From the NCBI GenBank assembly GCA_023393235.1, contig JAEWMH010000223.1, positions 1 to 37,843 of the forward strand: a stretch of 37,843 bases of DNA. The letters are read 5' to 3'. The notes beneath the pieces are model-generated. The model saw only the letters and a program-made list of their open reading frames with translations. It was not told the DNA's origin and ran no database searches. The position numbers and the translations under genes are program-made. The stretch is from Bacillota bacterium. Lineage in GTDB: Bacteria; Bacillota; Bacilli; Paenibacillales; NBRC-103111. Positions 32,195 through 37,843 of this stretch are shown piece by piece; position 1 is the stretch's first letter, and each line of letters starts with the position of its first letter.

Positions 32195-32288
32195 GGTTCA
32201 TCCCTCCTGGCTGTATATAAATTTCCGCTGAACGGTCCGTTGGAGCTGAGGTTTCCATCAGGCACACCGCCTCCTAATGTACGTTTGT

Positions 32289-32335
32289 TTGTATACCTAG
32301 CATACGAATAATATTTTTGTATGTCAAGCATACAA
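32289..32335 (-). promoter_or_regulatory. MarR operon promoter with twin operators
   Basis: On the minus strand TTGACA (32327-32322), 17 bp, TATGCT (32304-32299) form the promoter. Two 19-bp dyads cover these boxes: TTGTATGTCAAGCATACAA (32317-32335), with perfect 7-bp arms, and TTGTATACCTAGCATACGA (32289-32307), imperfect. Their centres are 28 bp apart. Binding would block both -35 and -10 boxes, as expected for MarR autorepression. Confidence 0.85.
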
Positions 32336-32391
32336 CCGAATCCCCTATTTCCAACGCTCAGCCCCTACTAAACAGTCCTTCCCGCCGACGG

Positions 32392-32427
32392 AAAAAAAGC
32401 CGTTGGAACAAAGGTTCCAAACGGCCT
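32392..32427 (-). terminator. terminator of the small BlaI-linked gene
   Basis: On the minus strand a stem formed by GCCGTTTGGAAC and GTTCCAACGGC (one-base bulge, loop CTTT) is followed by TTTTTTTCC. It lies 19 bp after the stop at 32446. Confidence 0.88.
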
Positions 32428-32445
32428 TATCACGAGCCAGAGTTT

Positions 32446-32778
32446 TCAGCCCTTCCTGGAATAACTGTTCAGCGCAGAATAACGCAGCAGCCCTGACAGC
32501 ATAAGGGGATTCGACTGGATATTGCCGCTTAAGGCTGACATGAGAAGCGAATTCTTCAATGAACTGCCGTATGCGGTGGATCCGCCTCCCCAGGCCAGCG
32601 GATTGAGCGGGTTTGATACCATCGGATTAACCGTCATGGGTCCCGCTAAAGCCAGTGAAAGCCAATCCCCAAAATTGGATAAGGAGCTTTTGTTCCGGCT
32701 TCCCTCCTGGAGCTTTCCTGCAACCATTCCAGCTTCATAGCAGCGGCAGGCACCTGCGGAAGAATGAACCACATTCAT
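32446..32778 (-). CDS. small Ser/Leu/Asn-rich protein of unknown function
   Basis: 110 residues from ATG 32778, 9 nt after AAAGG; GTG 32787 is an alternative but weaker. No signal peptide or clear membrane span. Composition is Ser, Leu, Asn and Gly-rich with several short NPL/NPM motifs (MTVNPMVSNPLNPLAWGGG; IQSNPLMLSG), which give a repeated feel. No family known. It has its own promoter with a 16-bp palindrome nearly identical to the one before blaI, so it is probably a member of a BlaI regulon, and its own terminator. Confidence 0.7.
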   Translation of the reverse strand: MNVVHSSAGACRCYEAGMVAGKLQEGSRNKSSLSNFGDWLSLALAGPMTVNPMVSNPLNPLAWGGGSTAYGSSLKNSLLMSALSGNIQSNPLMLSGLLRYSALNSYSRKG

Positions 32779-32810
32779 GCTTTTCACCCTTTCTTACATC
32801 ATTTATAAAG

Positions 32811-32826
32811 GACTATAATTATAGTC
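32811..32826 (-). promoter_or_regulatory. operator palindrome shared with blaI (small-gene promoter)
   Basis: GACTATAATTATAGTC is a perfect 16-bp palindrome, 33 bp before the small gene's ATG. It contains TATAAT (32823-32818, minus), so bound repressor would cover the -10 box. A copy with one base changed lies before blaI. The -35 region is weak. Confidence 0.75.
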
Positions 32827-32881
32827 TATTACTCTACAGGAATTTCCCCAACTTATCCCTTGATTCTTCATCCTTCAATCT

Positions 32882-33517
32882 TCATCCTTGCAGCTCTGTT
32901 TCCTCCGCTTCGCCGGTGGACAAGGAATCCCCCTCGTGATTCTGCTTCTGCTGAATCTCTCCAGCATCTACGGCAGAGGGTTCATCCTGCTTATGGCCGA
33001 TTTGCTTCGGCTTGATTGCGCTGCCTCTTTTTAACACCTCCTGGACCTCCATGGATTTTTGCATGATCCGGCCTGTCATTTGGGCGGCGCCGGCATAATT
33101 CTTCTTGGCAATCATATCGGTTTTTACACGGTGCAAGGTTTTCATCTCGTCTAATTTGCCGGTGACCGCAAACAGGTTGACGGATTGGCGGACTGCCTGA
33201 AGCTGCTCCTCATTTTGGTACCGAGCTGCTTCCTCCTGTGCCTTTTCGGCTGCCTTGGAAGCGGCCTCCTCCTTGATTTGCCGGCTTTCATCCATTGCTG
33301 CCTGCTGGAGATTTTGCTGGAGCTGTTGAATTTGCGCATTCAATTCCTTTATTCTGCCGGACTTGGTTTCCGGGGAGTCCTTGCTTTCCTTCACCTTTTC
33401 CAATTGCTGCTGCAATTGTCCGATTTGGCTGCGGATATGCTCCGACGCACTTGGCCGGCCGCCTTTGGGATTCAGTGCTTCCTGGGAGGGCGAAGCCGGC
33501 TTTTGCCCAATTAACAT
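32882..33517 (-). CDS. coiled-coil protein of unknown function
   Basis: 211 residues from ATG 33517 (after AAAGGATGGTGC). Almost wholly helical and charged: a Gln/Glu/Lys coiled coil (SEHIRSQIGQLQQQLEKVKES..., ELNAQIQQLQQNLQQAAMDES..., about 25-110), then ALQAVRQ-like helices and a polar tail. No membrane segment. It starts 39 bp after blaR1-like and before the operator of the small gene, so it is probably the third gene of the blaI operon. No recognised family. Confidence 0.75.
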   Translation of the reverse strand: MLIGQKPASPSQEALNPKGGRPSASEHIRSQIGQLQQQLEKVKESKDSPETKSGRIKELNAQIQQLQQNLQQAAMDESRQIKEEAASKAAEKAQEEAARYQNEEQLQAVRQSVNLFAVTGKLDEMKTLHRVKTDMIAKKNYAGAAQMTGRIMQKSMEVQEVLKRGSAIKPKQIGHKQDEPSAVDAGEIQQKQNHEGDSLSTGEAEETELQG

Positions 33518-33555
33518 TTTGCACCATCCTTTCACGATTGTCCGAAAATGATTCG

Positions 33556-35085
33556 TTAATACAGCTTGATCTGCTCCAGCTGCGTGAGAGTGGGCAGGTC
33601 TGTGAGGCTTTGTTTGGCGATGCTGATTCCGACTGACCTTCCCCTATAATAAGGAAGATGGACAAACACCATAATCCGGCCATGCCCGATGTCCCGCCGA
33701 AGAAGCTCCTCCCGGATGGGACGGGTATCGACGCGGATAGGCGCATCCTCGTCCAGCAGCAGGATTTTGGCTGAGGTGAGCCACCGTTCCGGTCCGCTGC
33801 TGTGCATGGGCTGGTCCAACAGCAATTCTATCCCATCAGCAGCAGCATCTTCCCCCGACATGAGAGTGACAATTTGCTGAAGCGCTGCCTGGCTCCGGGG
33901 ATTCACCGATTCGTCCAGCCAAAAGGCATACATGGTAGGCTCCGGAGAAGCGGAGGCCAGATGCCTGGAAAGCTCGCTGCCTCCGGGAAGCACAACCAAG
34001 CCGACGATGGCTGCCAATGCTCCGGCTGCCAGCCGCAAACGCTTTGCCTTTGGGGTCCCGCTTAGGGAAAACGAAACTGCACGGACACGCTCCGTCAGGG
34101 CAGACCGGCTTTCCAGCCAATGAACGGCGGCACCCATCCGGCGGGGCCGGGACAAACGGAGGTTCAACTCCCCTTGTTTGAGCAGAAGCCGCCCATACGC
34201 CAGCTTGTCCGCAAGCTTCAGCCTGCTCAGCACCCGTTTGTCGCACCGCAGCTCCAGATCATCCCGAAGCCGGACTGCCGCCAGATGAACAAGCGGGTTG
34301 AACCAATGAGGAATACGGAGCAGGCCTGCGGCAAGCTGAAGCAGGCTGTCCCTGGACCGCCAATGCTGGAGCTCATGCAGCAGGATGAGACGGAGTTCGG
34401 CCTCGGTATAATGCTCCTCGTAATCATGCGGAAGCATAATCCGCGGACGGAGCACTCCATAGAGAAACGGAAACACCGTCCCGCCCAACAGCAGCTGAAC
34501 ATGAGCGGAAATGCCGGTTTCCGTTTTACATTGCTCCAGCAATTGGAGCACAGCGCCGTCCCGGCAGGGCAGTGCCCGTTGTATGAGACGCCTTGTCCTC
34601 CATGCGGCTATCCCTTCCTTTCCTGCCCAAACCAAACAGCCAATCAGCCAGAGAGAAGCGACCGCGAGCTGCAGCCCGTTTACGGCACCGGCTTTGCTCC
34701 GGGTCACCATGGAACCCTCATCGAAGGCAAAACCGTCCCATTGGGCTTCCTGTCCGCCTTCATATCCTGCCATGGGAACAGCTGCAGACGGAGACTCCCG
34801 CCAAGGGAGCTTTTCCCATAACCCTGCAGCCGTGTCCATCACCCAACCTATACCATAAGGCTGCTGATAGACCAATCGGTCGGACCAATTCTCCAGTCCC
34901 GTCAAACCGGGAAGATTCAGCGGTGTCACCAGCTTCAGCAGTACAATCAGCCACAGCACGACCATACAGCCGGGCGATACCCATCGTTTGGCCAAAGCTC
35001 TGAACAGAAGCACGATTCCCCCAACCAGAGCAGCCGCAACAGACAGCTCGAACATCCGGGCGAAGGTGATCTGCAGCGCGATCAT
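33556..35085 (-). CDS. BlaR1/MecR1-like M56 metallopeptidase sensor
   Basis: 509 residues. The N-terminal part has several membrane spans (about 10-30, 35-55, 140-155) and the M56 zinc-peptidase motif LLHELQHWRSRD (HExxH at about 241-245) followed by NPLVHLAAVRLRDDLELRCD (the third-ligand region). After a last membrane span (about 340-360, LAAGALAAIVGLVVLP) comes a 150-residue external domain (STLPEPT..., WLTSAKILLLDEDAPIRVDTRPIREELL...) that shows none of the penicillin-binding motifs of BlaR1. The start overlaps the BlaI stop by 4 bp (ATGA). On sensing its signal it should cleave BlaI. The signal is not evidently a beta-lactam. Confidence 0.88.
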   Translation of the reverse strand: MIALQITFARMFELSVAAALVGGIVLLFRALAKRWVSPGCMVVLWLIVLLKLVTPLNLPGLTGLENWSDRLVYQQPYGIGWVMDTAAGLWEKLPWRESPSAAVPMAGYEGGQEAQWDGFAFDEGSMVTRSKAGAVNGLQLAVASLWLIGCLVWAGKEGIAAWRTRRLIQRALPCRDGAVLQLLEQCKTETGISAHVQLLLGGTVFPFLYGVLRPRIMLPHDYEEHYTEAELRLILLHELQHWRSRDSLLQLAAGLLRIPHWFNPLVHLAAVRLRDDLELRCDKRVLSRLKLADKLAYGRLLLKQGELNLRLSRPRRMGAAVHWLESRSALTERVRAVSFSLSGTPKAKRLRLAAGALAAIVGLVVLPGGSELSRHLASASPEPTMYAFWLDESVNPRSQAALQQIVTLMSGEDAAADGIELLLDQPMHSSGPERWLTSAKILLLDEDAPIRVDTRPIREELLRRDIGHGRIMVFVHLPYYRGRSVGISIAKQSLTDLPTLTQLEQIKLY

Positions 35086-35483
35086 GTATGCTTGCCCCGG
35101 TCAGCTGATTCGTCCAGCAGCCTCCGCAATGCCTCCAGCTCCTCTTCAGAGCTGTGCCGGTCCTTCAAAAATCCGTTCAGCATCGCTCCAAAGTTGCCGT
35201 CATAATACTCCGCCAGGAAGTGCTCCCGCTCCTGGGTCAGATAGGCCTCCTCGCTGATTAGCGGAAAGTAGTGGTAGACCCGGCTGTCCTTGCTATCCAC
35301 CTCATAACCCGCCAGCCCTTTCGCCACCAGGTTGCGGAGCAGCGTTTTGATGGTCCGGAAATGCCACGGCCTCAGTTTTTCCAGCTGCTCCACAATAACA
35401 GCGGCCGTACAGCGCTGATTCTGCCACAGCACCTTCATCACCGAAAGCTCCGCGGCTGTAATATGAAGCTTCTTGTCCTCCAT
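35082..35483 (-). CDS. BlaI/MecI-family repressor
   Basis: 133 residues. Winged-helix DNA-binding part MEDKKLHITAAELSVMKVLWQNQRCTAAVIVEQLEKLRPWHFRTIKTLLRNLVAKGLAGYEVDSKDSRVYHYFPLI and a C-terminal dimerisation helix region, standard for BlaI/MecI. It normally represses genes until cleaved by its partner BlaR1. ATG 35483 follows AAAGGAGCTGGACC. Coupled to the BlaR1-like gene by a 4-bp overlap; its promoter carries a dyad over the -10 box. Confidence 0.93.
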   Translation of the reverse strand: MEDKKLHITAAELSVMKVLWQNQRCTAAVIVEQLEKLRPWHFRTIKTLLRNLVAKGLAGYEVDSKDSRVYHYFPLISEEAYLTQEREHFLAEYYDGNFGAMLNGFLKDRHSSEEELEALRRLLDESADRGKHT

Positions 35484-35538
35484 GGTCCAGCTCCTTTCCG
35501 CAAAAATGGGGGATATTACCTATATCGGCCAAGAAACC

Positions 35539-35575
35539 GACTATGATTATAGTCTTTTATCAGACAGAACGCCAA
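35539..35575 (-). promoter_or_regulatory. blaI operon promoter with operator
   Basis: On the minus strand TTGGCG (35575-35570), 18 bp, TATAAT (35551-35546). The dyad GACTATGATTATAGTC (35539-35554) contains the -10 box and is 15 of 16 identical to the palindrome at 32811-32826. The arrangement fits autorepression by BlaI. Confidence 0.8.
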
Positions 35576-35578
35576 CGT

Positions 35579-35602
35579 AAAGAAACCCGCCCTGAAGGCG
35601 GG
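35579..35602 (-). terminator. terminator of the padR-yaaA-ridA operon
   Basis: On the minus strand CCCGCC (35602-35597) pairs with GGCGGG (35591-35586), followed by TTTCTTT. It lies directly after the ridA-like stop at 35605. Confidence 0.85.
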
Positions 35603-35604
35603 AG

Positions 35605-36039
35605 TTAACAAGGCTTATTCTTCTCCGTTCGCTTCACCGCAGCAACAGCCTCAATTTCCACCAATTGATGCTCATACCCCAGCAGGGTTACCCCTGTCAG
35701 CGTGCTGGGCACATTATGCTCCCCCAGCTCCTCCCGGACCGTGCGCCATACCTTCACCAGATCGGACCGGTCCTTAGCCGCCACCAGAATCCGGGTATAC
35801 ACCAGATCCTCCAGAGCAGCGCCGCTTTCTTGAAGCACGGCCTTGATATTGTCCACACAGAGCTTGGCCTGGTGCTCATAACCCGCTCCCTCCGGTATGG
35901 TCCGGTCCTGATCCAGCGGGCAGGCCCCTGCCAGAAACACCACATCCATTCCCGCAGGAATGTTGGCCGCGTAAGGATAATCCACCGAGGCCAAGGATGG
36001 GATATTGCCCGGTTGGATAAACGTAACCTTGGGTTCCAT
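35605..36039 (-). CDS. RidA/YjgF-family protein
   Basis: 144 residues from ATG 36039, which follows AAAGGAGAACATT; the open frame continues upstream through the yaaA gene but has no start signal there. RidA-like features: VFLAGACPLDQDRTIPEG, ALEDLVYTRILVAAKDRSDLVKVW and PSTLTGVTLLGYEHQLVEIEAVA. The canonical R of the C-terminal motif (usually R-x-x-v-x-v) is changed to GVTLLGYEH, so it may be one of the Rid subfamilies without imine deaminase activity. It comes 40 bp after yaaA in the same operon. Confidence 0.88.
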   Translation of the reverse strand: MEPKVTFIQPGNIPSLASVDYPYAANIPAGMDVVFLAGACPLDQDRTIPEGAGYEHQAKLCVDNIKAVLQESGAALEDLVYTRILVAAKDRSDLVKVWRTVREELGEHNVPSTLTGVTLLGYEHQLVEIEAVAAVKRTEKNKPC

Positions 36040-36079
36040 AATGTTCTCCTTTCTGATTGGGGTTGCCCATGTATCATTG

Positions 36080-36838
36080 TCATTCCGCAGGTTTGCCCTT
36101 TTGAATAAACACAAACTTTTCCGTGTCCGATAGCTCCTCCGCGAAAACGAAGTCCATCCGGTCGAAGCCCTTGATATCCTCCACCGACTTGACCCGGTGC
36201 TCGGCCATGTACCGGACCATCTCCCCTCTGGCCATTTTGACCAGGGTAGCCCTCTCCACCACCTTGCCGCCGATCCGAACTCCAAAAACACAGGTGATAA
36301 ACCGTATGCCATTCCCTACATAGGGGGAGATGCACTTGCTGTATTCCTTAGAGGCCAGGTTGACAATGACGCGGCTCTCGGCAAACAACTGATCCGCCAG
36401 CTTCCGGTTCCAGAACGCGTACAGCGAGTTCAGCTCCGGCCCGTTCAGCTTGGCCTGCATCTCCAGCCGGTACGGCACCACCCCGTCAAAGGGCTGCACC
36501 ATCCCGTAAAAACCGGAGAGAATCCGCAGATGCTCCTGAAGGTAGTCCAGCTCCTCGGTCTGAAGCACCGTTGGAGCCATGTACTGGTACTGAATGCCCT
36601 CATAGGAGAAAATAGCCGGGGTCAGGTCACGCCGCAGATCCATGCCCCGGATGCGTTCGTAATTCAGCTCCGCAATCGCGTCATTGCAGCTCCAGATGGC
36701 CTTTGCCTCTTCATAGGGCAGTTCTTTCAGGTACGCCAGAAGGGTTTCGGTTTCATCCATAAACTGCGGCAGCCGTTTGCCGGCGAAAATATCATTGTCC
36801 GTTTTCATTTTTTTGGCTGGTGAAATGATGATTCTCAT
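36080..36838 (-). CDS. yaaA: peroxide stress protein YaaA (UPF0246)
   Basis: 252 residues. The start MRIIISPAKKMK and the segments PAIFSYEGIQYQYMAP, LRILSGFYGMVQPFDGVVPYRLEM, SLYAFWNRKL, VIVNLASKEYSKCI and FITCVFGVRIGGKVVERATLVKMARGEMVRYM are diagnostic of YaaA. In E. coli this DNA-binding protein lowers intracellular free iron under peroxide stress. ATG 36838 follows AGGAGCCATC and overlaps the PadR-type gene by 4 bp. The operon places it under PadR control. Confidence 0.95.
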   Translation of the reverse strand: MRIIISPAKKMKTDNDIFAGKRLPQFMDETETLLAYLKELPYEEAKAIWSCNDAIAELNYERIRGMDLRRDLTPAIFSYEGIQYQYMAPTVLQTEELDYLQEHLRILSGFYGMVQPFDGVVPYRLEMQAKLNGPELNSLYAFWNRKLADQLFAESRVIVNLASKEYSKCISPYVGNGIRFITCVFGVRIGGKVVERATLVKMARGEMVRYMAEHRVKSVEDIKGFDRMDFVFAEELSDTEKFVFIQKGKPAE

Positions 36839-37404
36839 GATGGCTCCTGTCCCTCATCCTGTGTTTCCTGGAGCAGCTTCAACGCCTCGTCCGCCCACTC
36901 CAGATACGCATTATATATCCGCTCTCCGAACAAAACCGTGATATAGAAGAACAGATGATCCTGATCCTCACCCATCACCCGCTGCAAATTCCCTTTGAAC
37001 ATCTCGATCATCTTCAGGTTTTCCGTATGACGGGCCTTAAAGGCATCAATCCGTTTGGCGCTTTCCTCCACCGGAACCAGGCTGCCGAAAAACAGCTTCA
37101 GCAGAATTTCGTACTTGGTATACTCCTTCTGCTCGGGAACCTTCAGCCACCGGGTCAGCTCCGCCCGCCCCGCTTCGGTTATGGAGTAGAGATTGCGCTC
37201 CGGGCCTTTGCTCTCTTCGCTGACCCGTTTGGTCACCAATTCCTCCTGCTCCAGCTTGGCCAGCGTGGGATAAATCTGTCCGTACCCGATCTCCCAGAAG
37301 CTGGCGATCATATAATCCGCCCGCTTCTTGATGTCATAACCGCTTAAATCCTCGTGGTTCAACAAGCCCAGAATAATATAGACCGTTGTGTTTTCCTTGG
37401 CCAT
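36835..37404 (-). CDS. PadR-family transcriptional regulator
   Basis: 189 residues. The N-terminal winged helix (TVYIILGLLNHEDLSGYDIKKRADYMIASFWEIGYGQIYPTLAKLEQEELVTKRVSEESKGPERNLYSITEAG, 7-80) is typical of PadR, with a longer C-terminal helical domain (Vir_act_alpha_C-like). ATG 37404 follows AAGGGGCGGCGG. It leads an operon with yaaA and a RidA-like gene. Its promoter lies inside the end of the upstream 4Fe-4S gene and is bracketed by an inverted repeat. Confidence 0.93.
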   Translation of the reverse strand: MAKENTTVYIILGLLNHEDLSGYDIKKRADYMIASFWEIGYGQIYPTLAKLEQEELVTKRVSEESKGPERNLYSITEAGRAELTRWLKVPEQKEYTKYEILLKLFFGSLVPVEESAKRIDAFKARHTENLKMIEMFKGNLQRVMGEDQDHLFFYITVLFGERIYNAYLEWADEALKLLQETQDEGQEPS

Positions 37405-37417
37405 TCCGCCGCCCCTT

Positions 37418-37466
37418 CTATCAAAATGATATGCGGATTATAGCCCTTTTGATAGAGAGCTGTCAA
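37418..37466 (-). promoter_or_regulatory. PadR operon promoter with bracketing inverted repeat
   Basis: On the minus strand TTGACA (37466-37461), 18 bp, TATAAT (37442-37437): a near-consensus sigma-A promoter. A perfect 9-bp inverted repeat, CTATCAAAA (37418-37426) and TTTTGATAG (37447-37455), flanks the start region: one arm lies in the spacer and one after the start point. This is a strong candidate PadR operator. Confidence 0.78.
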
Positions 37467-37843
37467 TTGGTGTGCGCCTGCCCAGTCCGATACGGATCGC
37501 ACCCTTATGGCACCCGTCCACGCAATTCCGGCACAGGATACATTCATCATGATCCATCCGTTCTTCCTTCACCATCCGGCTTACCGGGAGGCTCATAGGG
37601 CAGGCCTTATCGCAGGCCTTGCAGGATACACACTGGGAGGCAGCAGCTTCCAGGCGGAGGGAAGGATACCCGAGCTTATTCTTGATCCGGCTGCCTATGA
37701 CCATAAAAGGCGCCATCCAGCAGATAGAATGGCAGAAGGAGCGGCGTCTGAACAAAAGAGCTGTGCCCGCAATCAGCCCCACAACCAGGAAGTACGTGAT
37801 GTACCCGTAATTATTGGAGACCGAAATGCCATGGTCCGTAAAA
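37438..37843 (-). CDS. 4Fe-4S ferredoxin-type membrane protein, 5' end cut by window edge
   Basis: The frame is open to the right edge, so the start is outside. The visible 134 residues begin FTDHGISVSNN, contain a membrane segment (YITYFLVVGLIAGTALLF) and FCHSICWMAPFMVIGSRI, then two ferredoxin clusters: CVSCKACDKACP and CILCRNCVDGCHKG. This is the C-terminal end of a NapH/YccM-type polyferredoxin membrane protein that passes electrons. The internal GTG at 37782 is not the real start. Its last codons carry one arm of the PadR operon dyad and the promoter of the next operon. Confidence 0.85.
   Translation of the reverse strand, partial: FTDHGISVSNNYGYITYFLVVGLIAGTALLFRRRSFCHSICWMAPFMVIGSRIKNKLGYPSLRLEAAASQCVSCKACDKACPMSLPVSRMVKEERMDHDECILCRNCVDGCHKGAIRIGLGRRTPIDSSLSKGL

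Noticed and set aside
35605..36312. 235-residue form of the RidA-like protein
   Set aside because: The extra N-terminal part is a frame-shadow of yaaA; the ATG at 36039 has a proper ribosome site and gives the usual family length.

Overview
The window looks like chromosomal DNA from a low-G+C-phylum but fairly GC-rich Gram-positive spore-former, most likely Paenibacillus or a close relative. Reasons: strong AGGAGG-type ribosome sites with some TTG/GTG starts, a T-box leader, lipoprotein and signal-peptide styles typical of Bacillales, BlaI/BlaR1, HxlR, PadR and WYL regulators, an AadK-like enzyme, secreted pectinases, and dense intergenic repeats. No phage, transposase, rRNA or tRNA gene was found. 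Most genes lie on the minus strand.

Layout. 1-274: a minus-strand T-box leader with its promoter; the controlled gene lies beyond the left edge. 326-3343: a secreted pectate lyase/pectinesterase operon with a likely CcpA (cre) site and leader hairpins. 3638-5384: a membrane glycosyltransferase-like protein and a tiny Gln/Gly-rich lipoprotein. 5758-10147: thioredoxin-like protein, nitroreductase with divergent HxlR regulator, AraC-type regulator, transglutaminase-like protein, and a TetR/small membrane protein pair. 10351-13546: an unknown protein, a nitroreductase-acetyltransferase fusion, and a TIGR01777-type epimerase. 14047-17758: an AraC regulator divergent from a probable family-151-type fucosidase, then a lipoprotein.

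17839-26089 is the most interesting part: an RNA-repair-like neighbourhood. RtcB RNA ligase and a COG3541-type nucleotidyltransferase are divergent from two overlapping WYL-domain proteins, and facing them is a compact operon of KptA RNA 2'-phosphotransferase, TatD nuclease, a methyltransferase, an AadK-like adenylyltransferase and a YjaB-like acetyltransferase. Both nucleotidyltransferase-fold genes carry frameshifts. 26722-32194: a YwqG-like protein and serine hydrolase, an ECF sigma factor with a membrane partner, and a MarR/saccharopine-dehydrogenase-like pair with twin operators. 32446-35483: a BlaI/BlaR1-type pair, a coiled-coil protein and a small protein; a near-identical palindrome containing a TATAAT box lies before both blaI and the small gene, suggesting a mini-regulon. 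35605-37843: a PadR-YaaA-RidA operon and a truncated 4Fe-4S membrane protein.

Five intergenic spacers carry repeats of three sequence-unrelated families with one layout: two copies in one orientation 50-51 bp apart, then two inverted copies again 50-51 bp apart (one locus has two extra). This shared architecture is, as far as I know, undescribed and is the main novel structural signal. All positions and motifs were read by eye; no database search was possible.
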